From NCBI RefSeq assembly GCF_001441535.1, contig NZ_LMAU01000007.1:62001-126000 (forward strand): DNA of 64,000 bases, written 5' to 3'. A program made the translations under genes and the position numbers. This DNA comes from Tsuneonella troitsensis (GTDB lineage: Bacteria; Pseudomonadota; Alphaproteobacteria; Sphingomonadales; Sphingomonadaceae). Shown here piece after piece: positions 17,871 to 25,733 of the stretch. Under the pieces are notes generated by a model. That model searched no databases. It saw only the letters and a program-made list of their open reading frames with translations, and was not told where the DNA came from. The stretch's first letter is position 1; each line of letters begins with the position of its first letter.

Positions 17871-17958
17871 TCCATCGGCCCGCGGGCGATGGGATCAGCC
17901 GCAGGCGAGAGGAGTGGCGTGCGCGCGATGCCGCGCCCTTCCCCGCACTGACGACGGG

Positions 17959-18480
17959 CTACTCGTCTACCCGGACGAGCGCCGTTTCCTCGGGCGAACC
18001 CGGTCCATTGGCGGATCGGTAGATCTCCCCCCGGATCGGCCGGGCGGGATTCGAAAGATCGAACCACAACTCGTGCTGATACGATTCCGTCGCGGGATCG
18101 AGATCGGTCGCGTCGCGGAAAGTGAAGTGCAGTCGTCGCTCCGTCTTTCCGGAGGCGAACAGGCGCGGCTGGTTGCCTTGCGGGCAATAGTGCGTCGCGA
18201 TCAGGCCGGGGCCGTCGCGGTGATAGATCGTGAGCGAATGCGGACGCCCCCGTACCTCCCAGCTTTCGACCAGGACCGTGCCGCGCGCCGTGAGATAGAA
18301 CTTGATCCGCAAGGGACTGTCGGTCTCCCCGGCCGGTTTCCACGTGCCGACAAGCTGCGACAGGGCCTCGAACGGGCCGATCGCGCCGGGCACCTCCGCC
18401 GTCGGGGCTTGGGCAGCAGACGACGCGTTCGCCAAGCCGGTGGCCTGCAGGAACACGAACGCGGCAATCAAATACTTCAT
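17959..18480 (-). CDS. Secreted hypothetical protein, lipocalin-like
   Basis: A 173-residue protein with a Sec signal peptide (MKYLIAAFVFLQATGLANA). The mature part opens with FEALSQLVGTWKPAGE and continues as alternating beta strands (KFYLTARGTVLVESWEV, LTIYHRDGPGLIATHYC). A small LVGTWK-type opening before a beta-barrel is common to DUF1579/lipocalin-like proteins; no exact family is claimed. The ATG at 18478-18480 gives a clean signal peptide, although the frame opens to 18579. It is divergent from hppD, and its own promoter shares that intergenic space. Confidence 0.6.
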   Translation of the reverse strand: MKYLIAAFVFLQATGLANASSAAQAPTAEVPGAIGPFEALSQLVGTWKPAGETDSPLRIKFYLTARGTVLVESWEVRGRPHSLTIYHRDGPGLIATHYCPQGNQPRLFASGKTERRLHFTFRDATDLDPATESYQHELWFDLSNPARPIRGEIYRSANGPGSPEETALVRVDE

Positions 18481-18572
18481 GCTGGCCAGGGCTTCCCCAA
18501 AGTCGATCGGAGCCTCCCCTACCCGACCTGCACACGCGTCGCCAGCGGCCGCCAAATCGGGCCCGAACCGAT

Positions 18573-18616
18573 TTGACACCGGGGCGGCAAACCGCTATTT
18601 AGTTTCAAACGAAACC
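18573..18616 (+). promoter_or_regulatory. hppD promoter with dyad
   Basis: TTGACA (18573-18578) and TATTTA (18596-18601) are separated by exactly 17 nt. Immediately downstream is GTTTC-N4-GAAAC (18602-18615), a perfect inverted repeat overlapping the probable transcription start. This is a candidate operator for a dimeric repressor of tyrosine catabolism; the regulator gene is not in the window. Confidence 0.6.
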
Positions 18617-18636
18617 ACATCTCGCGGAGACCTGCC

Positions 18637-19737
18637 ATGGCCGACCTGTTCGAAAATCCCGCCGGCCTAGACGGCTTCGAATTCGTCGAGTTCTGCGCTC
18701 CCGAAAAGGGCGTGCTCGAACCGGTGTTCGAGGCGATGGGCTTTACCCGCGTGGCCCAGCACCGCTCGAAGGACGTCCACCTCTGGCGCCAGGGCGGGAT
18801 CAACCTGATCGCCAATTACGAACCGAAGAGCGCCGCCTGGTACTTCGCCCGCGAACACGGCCCAAGCGCCTGCGGCATGGCGTTCCGCGTCCGCGATGCG
18901 CGCAAGGCTTACGCTCATTTGCTCGAAAAGGGTGCCGAGCCGGTCGCGGTCGAGACCGGGCCGATGGAACTGCACGTCCCCGCCATTCGCGGCATCGGCG
19001 GGGCGATTCTCTACCTCGTCGATCGCTACACCGATGAAAACGGTGAGGGATTGACCATCTACGACGTCGATTTCGACTATCTTCCGGGCGTAGAAATTCA
19101 TCCTGAAGGTGCGGGTTTCGACCGCATCGATCACCTGACGCACAACGTCTACGGCGGGCGGATGAAGTACTGGGCGGACTACTACGAGACGCTGTTCAAC
19201 TTCCGCGAGATCCGCTTTTTCGACATCAAGGGCGAATATACCGGCCTGACCAGCAAGGCGCTGACCGCACCCGACGGCAAGATCCGCATCCCGCTCAACG
19301 AAGAGGGCAAGAGCGGCGGCGGCCAGATCGAGGAATTCCTGCGTGAATTCAACGGCGAAGGCATCCAGCACATCGCGCTGATCTGCGACGATCTGCCCAA
19401 GGCCTGGGACAAGCTCAAGCAGCTCGGCGTGCCCTTCATGACCGCGCCCCCGGCCACCTATTACCAGATGCTCGAGGAGCGCCTGCCCGGCCACGGCGAG
19501 GATGCCGAAGCGCTCAAGACGCGCGGTATCCTGCTCGACGGTACGACCGAAGGCGGCCAGCCGCGGCTTCTCCTGCAGATTTTCGCGCAGGCGCAAGTCG
19601 GCCCGGTCTTCTTCGAGTTCATCCAGCGCAAGGGCGACGAGGGCTTCGGCGAGGGGAACTTCAAGGCCCTGTTCGAAAGCATGGAGCGCGACCAGATCGA
19701 ACGCGGCGCGCTCGAGGTGAAGGAACCGGCGGAATGA
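18637..19737 (+). CDS. hppD: 4-Hydroxyphenylpyruvate dioxygenase
   Basis: The 366-residue non-heme Fe(II) dioxygenase converts 4-hydroxyphenylpyruvate to homogentisate in tyrosine degradation. The facial triad is visible: His166 in [11 protein letters not shown], His245 in [10 protein letters not shown] and Glu327 in [10 protein letters not shown]. Two VOC modules are present, and the C-terminal helix [19 protein letters not shown] closes the active site as in Pseudomonas HppD. It forms an operon with a second, small VOC protein (ATGA overlap). The promoter carries a dyad just upstream. Confidence 0.96.
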   Translation: MADLFENPAGLDGFEFVEFCAPEKGVLEPVFEAMGFTRVAQHRSKDVHLWRQGGINLIANYEPKSAAWYFAREHGPSACGMAFRVRDARKAYAHLLEKGAEPVAVETGPMELHVPAIRGIGGAILYLVDRYTDENGEGLTIYDVDFDYLPGVEIHPEGAGFDRIDHLTHNVYGGRMKYWADYYETLFNFREIRFFDIKGEYTGLTSKALTAPDGKIRIPLNEEGKSGGGQIEEFLREFNGEGIQHIALICDDLPKAWDKLKQLGVPFMTAPPATYYQMLEERLPGHGEDAEALKTRGILLDGTTEGGQPRLLLQIFAQAQVGPVFFEFIQRKGDEGFGEGNFKALFESMERDQIERGALEVKEPAE

Positions 19738-20306
19738 ACGCAAACCCCATCAAGCACCCAGTTTCGCTCGGGGGCATCCATCACGCGGCCTACCGCTGCA
19801 AGGACGCCAAGGAGACGGTCGAATGGTACGGCCGCGTTCTCGGCATGGACTACACGACCGCCTTCGCCGAAGATCACGTGCCCTCGACCGGGGCATACGA
19901 CCCATACATGCACGTCTTTCTTGACGCCGGTAACGGCAACGTCCTCGCGTTCTTCGAGCTGCCTCACCAGAAAGACATGGGCCGCGACGAGAACACGCCA
20001 GCCTGGGTCCAGCACTTGGCATTCAAGGTCGGCAGCGAGGCGGAACTTCTCGCTGCCAAGGAGCACGTCGAAGCGCAGGGGATCGAGGTGCTTGGTCCGA
20101 CGCACCACGGGATCTTCAAGTCGATCTATTTCTTCGATCCCAATGGTCACCGGGTCGAGCTCGCGACCGACATCGGCACCGATGAGCAATATGCCGAGCT
20201 GAAGCGTGTCGCGCCGATCATGCTTGAGGAGTGGAGCGAGACCAAGAAAGCACCGCGCCACGCCGACTGGCTTCACGAGATCGCCCGCAAAGAGCATGCA
20301 GAATGA
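19734..20306 (+). CDS. VOC (glyoxalase/dioxygenase) superfamily protein
   Basis: The 190-residue single-chain vicinal-oxygen-chelate protein shows likely metal ligands in [21 protein letters not shown] and [12 protein letters not shown], in two betaalphabetabetabeta units. It starts inside the hppD stop codon (ATGA), so the two are co-translated. Related proteins next to hppD or hmgA genes are often annotated as biphenyl-dioxygenase-like or glyoxalases with unknown substrate. A role in aromatic amino acid catabolism is inferred from position only. Confidence 0.75.
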   Translation: MNANPIKHPVSLGGIHHAAYRCKDAKETVEWYGRVLGMDYTTAFAEDHVPSTGAYDPYMHVFLDAGNGNVLAFFELPHQKDMGRDENTPAWVQHLAFKVGSEAELLAAKEHVEAQGIEVLGPTHHGIFKSIYFFDPNGHRVELATDIGTDEQYAELKRVAPIMLEEWSETKKAPRHADWLHEIARKEHAE

Positions 20307-20368
20307 CGCAGTCACGGCGCCCGGGATTCAATTCGGGACGCAGTAACGGCGTCCCGGCTTCAATTCGT
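20305..20368 (+). repeat. Tandem 32-bp imperfect repeat with hairpin after the VOC gene
   Basis: Two consecutive 32-bp units (20305-20336 and 20337-20368) agree at about 27 positions, both opening GACGCAGT and containing TTCAATTCG. The junction also forms a hairpin, GGGACGC (20335-20341) with GCGTCCC (20350-20356). There is no T-run, so it is at best a weak terminator. The repeat begins within the stop codon of the VOC gene. Confidence 0.55.
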
Positions 20369-20432
20369 TAGTCTGGAATGGGCGCCCTCGGATTCAGCAC
20401 TTTTCGAGGGAGATCTCGCCTCCGCCGATCAT

Positions 20433-20729
20433 CTACATGCGAGCCGTGTAGCTCCAGACACAATCCCACCCCAGCCAAAATCCCAGCGGCGCTCCCGCCT
20501 CCGAACACCAGATTGCTCGCAGCAGCCTATAGTGACTGAGCGCCGTTGCGATATCCGCAAGGAGGCCCCTGCATCGCACGGCTACACTTAGATCCAGTGT
20601 TAAGAAAAAGTCGCTGGCTGTGATCAGGCCGGCACCGGGGCCCACGTATTGACTTTCCACCAGAATGAAGGAATTCAGCGCATGTTTCAGGCGCTGATGC
20701 GCAGTTGATTGGTCGACGCCTTGCCCCAC
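20433..20729 (-). CDS. Possible hypothetical protein
   Basis: A 98-residue open frame beginning with GTG. The product has mixed polar and hydrophobic character (FFLTLDLSVAVRCRGLLADIA, then APLGFWLGWDC) and G/C-rich third codon positions, so it may be real. I recognise no family. It overlaps the divergent next gene by about 20 nt at the start, so at least one of the two starts is wrong. It is the only coding candidate in the roughly 400-nt stretch after the tandem repeat. Confidence 0.3.
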   Translation of the reverse strand: MGQGVDQSTAHQRLKHALNSFILVESQYVGPGAGLITASDFFLTLDLSVAVRCRGLLADIATALSHYRLLRAIWCSEAGAPLGFWLGWDCVWSYTARM

Positions 20730-21149
20730 TCACAAACAGCCAGGGAGTGGTCAGGCAAGGTCGCAGCGTTTGTCCTGTTTTGCGAGGATTTCGATCCAGC
20801 TGAAGACCTCGGCGATGTTATCGTTCGCCTTGCCGGCCTGTTAGCGATCGCACCGTCTCCAGTGGCGAAATTATTGGGCTCTCAACCCAGGCGTGGTGTT
20901 GTCGACCGCCAGCTGGCCGCGGAGGCCTTCGAAAGCGCCGCTCTGACACTGGTAGGCTCCGAGATCGGATACCTACTGTCGCGATCTCCAAACGGAACAG
21001 CTGTCGCCTCGACCTGGATTCCCGGAATGGGTGAAGAGCACACGCTGAAAGCGGCCGACCCGGTTCCGGCGCTGTGCGGAGCCATTGCGCTCACCTGCCT
21101 GAGCATAGTCTCGGCACATCCGTCTGTTTCCCGCTCGCCGGCCAGTTAA
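20709..21149 (+). CDS. Conserved-looking hypothetical protein
   Basis: A 146-residue soluble protein beginning with TTG at 20709 or at a later start. The C-terminal half, LVGSEIGYLLSRSPNGTAVASTWIPGMGEEHTL, has the look of small uncharacterised sphingomonad proteins. The N-terminal half is helical and acidic (FCEDFDPAEDLGDVIVRLAGLL). Its TAA overlaps the stop of the convergent FixJ-like gene by 4 nt, a typical close packing of real genes. Function unknown. Confidence 0.5.
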   Translation: MVDALPHSQTAREWSGKVAAFVLFCEDFDPAEDLGDVIVRLAGLLAIAPSPVAKLLGSQPRRGVVDRQLAAEAFESAALTLVGSEIGYLLSRSPNGTAVASTWIPGMGEEHTLKAADPVPALCGAIALTCLSIVSAHPSVSRSPAS

Positions 21150-21781
21150 TCGAGATCCGCCTCTGTAACGAGGCGCACGACTTCGGTTGAGGATCGAGCT
21201 TCAAGGCGATCAATTACATTAGCCCGATGAATTTCGACGGTTCGCGGACTAATGCCAAGGTGGTTTGCTATCTCCTTGCTCGAATAGCCATGGGCCAAAC
21301 CGCGCATAACTTGGTGTTCGCGTGGTGACAGCCGGGAAATGAGTTTCAGGGCGCGTGCACGTCGCTCCCGACGCATGTGCTCCGCGTTCGTCCGCCCGAT
21401 CGCTTCGGGAAGGCGAGCCGCAACGGCGTCCGGATCGAATGGCAAGCGCCAGTAGTCGACTGCACCGGCCCGGATCGCATCTACCACCCGCTCGAGCGTG
21501 GCTTCGGCCGAAACGGCAACGAGCGGAAACCAATCCCCCCGCTGGGTCATCAACGCGGCCGACTTCTCTATCGCATCCTCTTCGTCGTGCACGAGAAGCA
21601 TCGAACGCCTACCGGGCCAGTATCGCTCCAGTTCTGTCGTGTCTTCCACCGGGACAGTGTAGGCAAACCAAGAGATGCTGTTGAAGAGGGTCGCTCGCAG
21701 GCGAGCATCGCTGGCGACGACGACGACCGACCTGACTTCGTCCAGTTCGTTCCGATCGAGCATGGGGGAGATGGAGTTCAT
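21146..21781 (-). CDS. FixJ/NarL-type regulator with degenerate receiver
   Basis: The 211-residue protein has a receiver-like N-terminal domain (about 15-125) and a LuxR-type HTH at the C-terminus (RLSPREHQVMRGLAHGYSSKEIANHLGISPRTVEIHR). The receiver is altered: the acidic pair reads ASD, the residue after the phospho-acceptor position VHD is EED instead of a xMP turn, and the switch Lys is Leu (RLPFD). Phosphorylation control is therefore doubtful. It is the last gene of a six-gene minus-strand run and probably regulates that locus or the next one. Confidence 0.8.
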   Translation of the reverse strand: MNSISPMLDRNELDEVRSVVVVASDARLRATLFNSISWFAYTVPVEDTTELERYWPGRRSMLLVHDEEDAIEKSAALMTQRGDWFPLVAVSAEATLERVVDAIRAGAVDYWRLPFDPDAVAARLPEAIGRTNAEHMRRERRARALKLISRLSPREHQVMRGLAHGYSSKEIANHLGISPRTVEIHRANVIDRLEARSSTEVVRLVTEADLD

Positions 21782-21809
21782 ATCTTTGCGGACCCTGACA
21801 GTTGATCAA

Positions 21810-22241
21810 TTATATGCTGGAGGCGTTCAGCTCGGTAAGTAGATTGACCATCGTAGCCAGACCCTTCGGGGTCAGGCGAAGGTTGCGAACGCGCAGGTCG
21901 GTGGGGCATGGTATGGTCTCGACCAAGCCAAGCTGCGTGAGTGTGCCAAGCCAACGCAGAGCCGTCGCCATCGGAGCGCCTGATGCGTCACAAGCACGGG
22001 TCGTGGACAGTGTTCCGCCGCGCGCGGTTGCGGCGAACAGGGCAAGGAGAATGTTCCAAGCTGGTTCGCTCAGCAATTCGGTAGGCAGGAATAGCGCCCG
22101 TCTCGCCCTAGCGTCATGGATCCGGTCGGCATAATCGGCGAGATGTCGCAGTTGGGCAGGGCTCCGTGGTAGACTAGTGTTGTAGCGCCCGATCATACGT
22201 CGTTCTTCACAGGCAGATGTCGGTCGCAACGGCAGCGCCAT
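21810..22241 (-). CDS. Winged-helix DNA-binding protein (MarR-like)
   Basis: A 143-residue protein with a helical N-terminus (LRHLADYADRIHDARARRALF), a wHTH core (ELLSEPAWNILLALFAATARGGTL, then SGAPMATALRWLGTLTQLGLVET) and a wing ending LTPKGLATMVNLLTEL. The recognition-helix/wing arrangement is MarR-like. The ATG at 22239-22241 has GGGAAG upstream; an alternative ATG at 22196 gives a shorter product starting MIGRYN. It lies between the RadC-like gene and the FixJ-like gene in the same direction. Its target is unknown. Confidence 0.7.
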   Translation of the reverse strand: MALPLRPTSACEERRMIGRYNTSLPRSPAQLRHLADYADRIHDARARRALFLPTELLSEPAWNILLALFAATARGGTLSTTRACDASGAPMATALRWLGTLTQLGLVETIPCPTDLRVRNLRLTPKGLATMVNLLTELNASSI

Positions 22242-22276
22242 CTCGTCGCCGACTTCCCTCGTGTCCTGCTGTTCGC

Positions 22277-22600
22277 TCACAGGAGACCTCGCCGCCGCAT
22301 GCTGACCATCGACTTGCGCCCAATCACGAAGTGATCGTGCACCACCAGGCCAATTGGCCGGCAAAGCGCCACGAGCTGCCGCGTAGCGACTACGTCGTTG
22401 GCGCTCGGACAGGGGTCTCCCGAGGGGTGATTGTGGAAGAGCAGCATCCCGCGGGCGTTGTTTGCGAGCGCAGTCTCGATCAAATCGCGATAATCGATGG
22501 TGATTCCGTTGTGATCGCCGGCGCGTATGAAATTGCTTATGTATTGTCCGTCGGCGTCGTGGAGCGTGAATGCGAGATGTTCGATCCGCGCGCGAGACAA
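22277..22600 (-). CDS. RadC-like JAB domain protein
   Basis: At least 107 residues form the JAMM/JAB metalloprotease-like domain of RadC/DUF2466: FHNHPSGDPCPSAND carries the His-x-His and Asp metal ligands, and VVHDHFVIG and SMRRRGLL follow as usual. The N-terminal helix-hairpin-helix part of full RadC is absent, as in phage- and island-borne short versions. The only canonical start is the TTG at 22600, but codon character of the same frame extends about 30 codons further upstream, where it overlaps the membrane-protein gene. So the true start, or a frameshift, is unresolved. Role: unknown; RadC is no longer considered a repair protein. Confidence 0.7.
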   Translation of the reverse strand: MSRARIEHLAFTLHDADGQYISNFIRAGDHNGITIDYRDLIETALANNARGMLLFHNHPSGDPCPSANDVVATRQLVALCRPIGLVVHDHFVIGRKSMVSMRRRGLL

Positions 22601-23091
22601 CTGGGTGATGGCCGCTGCCAGGACGCTGCCGTCGCCCGTCCAGATGACCCCGTCGACGATCCGGACTGCATCCTCGCACGCAATCGGGATCGATAATTGG
22701 TCGTGCCGATGATCAGGAGGACGAAAACCAGAAAGGTCGGCATTGTCTTCATCGCTGCGTAGACACGCGGGTCTACCGCCACGTGGACCGCTCGGGCGAA
22801 ATGCGCGGAGAGGCTGAGCAATTGCAGGGCTGCGGCTAGTAATGGCCAGTACCTCCGGGCACGAAGCCCTATCCAGACGAACCCCGCAAAACCGATCAGG
22901 TCCTGTGCGAGAGCCAGAGGATTGAGAACATCGAAGCGCGATGGAACGAAGGGCTCAAGTGCCATCCGAAAAAGAAAGAAGCCGAGGAGGAGACCCGCAC
23001 CGACCCTTTCCGCACCCCCGCCCTTCGACCATGCGAAGACGAGTGCGAATGCCATGACCGCGTAGAATGCGACAAGAAGTACCGCGGTCAT
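22537..23091 (-). CDS. Small polytopic membrane protein, hypothetical
   Basis: The frame encodes 184 residues, but only the first 135 or so look like protein: four hydrophobic helices (TAVLLVAFYAVMAFALVFAW, AGLLLGFFLFRMALEPF, AQDLIGFAGFVWIGL, MPTFLVFVLLIIGT). The remaining Ser/Thr/Arg-rich tail overlaps the coding frame of the RadC-like gene and may be an artefact of a lost stop or a frameshift. No known family is recognised. It sits between a small soluble gene and the RadC-like gene in one run. Confidence 0.6.
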   Translation of the reverse strand: MTAVLLVAFYAVMAFALVFAWSKGGGAERVGAGLLLGFFLFRMALEPFVPSRFDVLNPLALAQDLIGFAGFVWIGLRARRYWPLLAAALQLLSLSAHFARAVHVAVDPRVYAAMKTMPTFLVFVLLIIGTTNYRSRLRARMQSGSSTGSSGRATAASWQRPSPSCLARGSNISHSRSTTPTDNT

Positions 23092-23104
23092 GGCAACGCG
23101 AATA

Positions 23105-23425
23105 TCATGCGGCTACGCGGTCCTCGTCTTCGATAGCGGTCGTCCACTCCGGGCAATCGGTCGGGGTGTCGGCGGTCTCGGCGATTCGACTCAGATCTTC
23201 ATGCGCACGGATCAGATCCTGGCGCGCGGCGATCATCTTTGCTTGAGCGGCAGCGACCTTTGCGATTGCGCGGTGACCTGTGATGGCGGGCTGACCCGTG
23301 GCGACGCGTGCGGTCGTCAGGTGGGCCATGAGAGTGCCCGTGTCGGCAATAGCGGAATCAATGCCGTTCTCACTTGCGAGCAGGCTTCGACCGATGCGCA
23401 GCGCGGCGATTTGGGGTGTCATCAT
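23105..23425 (-). CDS. Small helical hypothetical protein
   Basis: A 106-residue, Ala-rich, probably all-helical soluble protein with the pattern PQIAALRIGRSLLASE at the start and AKMIAARQDLIRAHEDLSRIAE in the middle. Proteins of this shape are frequent in sphingomonad accessory loci, but I can assign no function. GGAGACGAAG precedes the ATG at a good distance. It lies 13 bp upstream of the membrane-protein gene and downstream of the membrane-anchored HTH gene. Confidence 0.6.
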   Translation of the reverse strand: MMTPQIAALRIGRSLLASENGIDSAIADTGTLMAHLTTARVATGQPAITGHRAIAKVAAAQAKMIAARQDLIRAHEDLSRIAETADTPTDCPEWTTAIEDEDRVAA

Positions 23426-23473
23426 CTTCGTCTCCGGAGGCCCACGGGCCGGGGTTGCTGGACGAAGGCTTCG

Positions 23474-23992
23474 CTAGACAATCTCCGAAAATGCCTGGGC
23501 CACTGCGAGCCCGCAAAGCAGCACCATCGCCAGGGCGAGGGCGAGCAGCGGAATCGCGGCAATTCTCCAGGCCTTCCCGAACCGTGCATCGAGAGCCTCC
23601 AGACCCTCCGGTGCGACCTGGTCCCGAAACTCGAACGGCTCACTGGCGAGCACGTCGGAGAGTCTGAATTGGGTCGACCTTGGCAGGTCTGGCACGGTGT
23701 CTGGCGAAGTGATCAGGTACTCGTCACGGGCCAAAAATCGGGGGGGCCAATTTTCGGCCCCCTCGTCACGAAGGTAGATGAACACCTGTGCGGTTTCGTT
23801 CCGGTCGCGCGTACGCCACTTTCCTCGAACGAGCTTGATTTGTTTGTCGACGGTGTTGGGTGTCATTCCGAGATCGAGCGCAATCTGCTTGCTCGACTTG
23901 TGCTGCGCAAGATGTGCGAGAATTTCCCGTTGCTTTGCTGTCAGCTGCTCCAGGGAGCGGTTCAGCTCGAATGTCTGCGATATGACGTTCAT
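23474..23992 (-). CDS. Membrane-anchored LuxR-type HTH protein
   Basis: The 172-residue protein carries an N-terminal LuxR/GerE-like HTH (LTAKQREILAHLAQHKSSKQIALDLGMTPNTVDKQI, about residues 17-55), a polar linker of about 80 residues and a single C-terminal membrane helix (IPLLALALAMVLLCGLAVAQAF). No receiver or ligand domain is present. Such tail-anchored HTH regulators could be released by proteolysis or act at the membrane; which applies is not visible. It is the first gene of the six-gene run ending with the FixJ-like regulator. Confidence 0.75.
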   Translation of the reverse strand: MNVISQTFELNRSLEQLTAKQREILAHLAQHKSSKQIALDLGMTPNTVDKQIKLVRGKWRTRDRNETAQVFIYLRDEGAENWPPRFLARDEYLITSPDTVPDLPRSTQFRLSDVLASEPFEFRDQVAPEGLEALDARFGKAWRIAAIPLLALALAMVLLCGLAVAQAFSEIV

Positions 23993-24270
23993 CGTGGCAC
24001 CCTTAAATCAGGCGATAACCAATCGTCAGTCGAAATTCAAACGCATCCAAGACCGCTTGGGTCCGCCGCGAACGACGCCATTGTTTCGCCATTCAATTTT
24101 TCTGAGCCTTATCGGGGCGGCGAGTTGCGATCTTGGTATTTCGACCATCGGCGTGCGCGCCTTCCACCAATTAGATGCGCTCCGTGATGGGGCCGGGTCC
24201 AAGACCTGTCCGTATCCAACAGCCCGCGCTTCGCTTCCAAGCCCTCATTATGGAGAAGATTGAAATCGGA

Positions 24271-24304
24271 CTTATGCTTTTTGTAACCTGTCCTTAAGCA
24301 TAAG
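24271..24304. promoter_or_regulatory. Inverted repeat and CtrA-like site upstream of receiver-YaiO operon
   Basis: A perfect 8-bp inverted repeat, CTTATGCT (24271-24278) and AGCATAAG (24297-24304), spans an 18-nt spacer. Within it lies GTAA-N7-TTAA (24283-24297), one base off the CtrA consensus TTAA-N7-TTAA. The site ends about 20 nt before the start codon of the receiver gene. The rest of the 330-nt gap upstream (24,000-24,270) shows nothing recognisable. Confidence 0.5.
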
Positions 24305-24324
24305 GGTTTCATCGGGTAAGGGTC

Positions 24325-24711
24325 ATGCCCCAGACCTCTCCCAAGATTCTCATCGCCGACGACGAACCGCTACTCACTGAATTACTGGAATTCCGCTTGT
24401 CCGCTCGCGGGTACCAGACAATCGTCGCGCGTGATGGCCGGGAAGCGCTGGCCATACTTGCCGATGACAAGCCTCAAGCCGTGTTGCTGGACATGATGAT
24501 GCCGGTCCATGATGGACTCGAGGTTCTGCGCCGTATGCGAGCGAGCGATCAGCACGCATCGACCCCTGTCATCATGCTAACAGCCCGCAGGGGAGAAGCC
24601 GACGTCATCGGAGCGCTTGAACAGGGCGCCGACGATTACCTGGTCAAGCCGTTCCTTCCCGAAGAATTGCTGGTTCGCCTAGCCCGGCTCCTCGCTGGAA
24701 AGACAGCATGA
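24325..24711 (+). CDS. Single-domain response regulator
   Basis: A 128-residue stand-alone CheY-like receiver with an acidic pair ADDE (11-13), phospho-acceptor Asp56 in LLDMMMPVHDG, Thr in MLTARRG and switch Lys in LVKPFLPEEL. All residues for phosphorylation are intact, and there is no output domain. It opens the operon with the YaiO-like porin, HEAT protein and GT2 synthase, overlapping the next gene by 4 nt. Its likely phosphodonor is the HPt protein encoded tail to tail at the other end of the locus. Confidence 0.92.
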   Translation: MPQTSPKILIADDEPLLTELLEFRLSARGYQTIVARDGREALAILADDKPQAVLLDMMMPVHDGLEVLRRMRASDQHASTPVIMLTARRGEADVIGALEQGADDYLVKPFLPEELLVRLARLLAGKTA

Positions 24712-25733
24712 GCCTTGGGCAATCGTCTCTTCGCCTCGCGGCGACGCTGGCGCTCGCGATCCTGTCAACGGGCGCGATGGCGCAACAGGCCAACCCATAC
24801 GAGGCGGGCGTAGCTGCACGATTGAATGGCAAGCCCGCTGATGCCAAACGCCTTCTCGAGCGCTGGTTGTCGGAGCATCCGGACGACATCGACGCCCGGT
24901 TGCAGCTTGCCTATGCCGAGCTTGCACTCGGCAGCCTCGACGAAGCGGAAGCTGGCTTCAGGGCCGTCCTGCTTGCCGCACCCGACTATGTCGACGCGCG
25001 GTCCGGCCTCGACCAGGTCCGCGAACGCCGTGTGCAAGCAGGCGAATCTCGCACGGCGCAGATTGCGCTTGAGGGAGCATTGAGCGACCTGTCGGGAAAT
25101 CAGCAGGGATGGACCGAGGCGGCTCTCGACGTTGAAATCCCGACGGGGGACACAATCCTTGGCGGCCGCGTGAGCCATTACCGCCGCTTTGGCCTTGAGG
25201 ACCTTGAGTTCACCGGACGCGTCGGATTCCATCCGTCAGAAAACCTGTGGCTGCGCTTGCACATGGGCACCGCGCCTCATGCAGATTTTCGGCCGCAGTT
25301 CGAGATCGGAGGCGGGGCGGACCTGCGGCTTGCTACGACGAGCGGAACCGTTCTCACCATCGATACGGCTTACCAGAAGTTTCCTTTGCAGGATGTCGTC
25401 AGCATCAACCCTGGCATCGTCCAGTATTTCGATGAAGGTCGCACTTGGCTGACCCTTCGCGGGATTGGTACGGTCGCCGGCGATGGTCCCCTCGAGATTG
25501 GCGCACTCGTGCGGTTTGATCATGCTCCGAGGGACCGCTGGCGACTCTTCGCAGGGGCAGCGACCGGCCCCGATACCGACTTGGGCATTGTCACACGGGT
25601 TAAAGCTCTCTTCGGCGGCATCGAGGCGCCGCTGGGAGGAGTCGTATCTGGCAGTGCTGCGCTTTCACGCGAGTGGCGCGAGGTCGGAGACAATCGAACA
25701 GAGCTGCGCGTGACCCTTAAGGCGCGGTTTTGA
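24708..25733 (+). CDS. YaiO-like outer-membrane beta-barrel with TPR domain
   Basis: A 341-residue exported protein: signal peptide 1-25 (cut after AMAQ), one to two TPR units (about 30-105; NPYEAGVAARLNGKPADAKRL, IDARLQLAYAELALGSLDEA), then an antiparallel strand-rich region (about 120-341) ending in KARF, the terminal-Phe signal for outer-membrane insertion. This is the YaiO layout. TPR plus barrel in one chain parallels PgaA, BcsC and AlgK-AlgE, which guide polysaccharides out. With a GT2 synthase two genes downstream, an export-pore role is likely but inferred. Confidence 0.8.
   Translation: MSLGQSSLRLAATLALAILSTGAMAQQANPYEAGVAARLNGKPADAKRLLERWLSEHPDDIDARLQLAYAELALGSLDEAEAGFRAVLLAAPDYVDARSGLDQVRERRVQAGESRTAQIALEGALSDLSGNQQGWTEAALDVEIPTGDTILGGRVSHYRRFGLEDLEFTGRVGFHPSENLWLRLHMGTAPHADFRPQFEIGGGADLRLATTSGTVLTIDTAYQKFPLQDVVSINPGIVQYFDEGRTWLTLRGIGTVAGDGPLEIGALVRFDHAPRDRWRLFAGAATGPDTDLGIVTRVKALFGGIEAPLGGVVSGSAALSREWREVGDNRTELRVTLKARF

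Noticed and set aside
20305-20368. Possible CRISPR-like array
   Set aside because: Only two adjacent imperfect units without spacers or cas genes.
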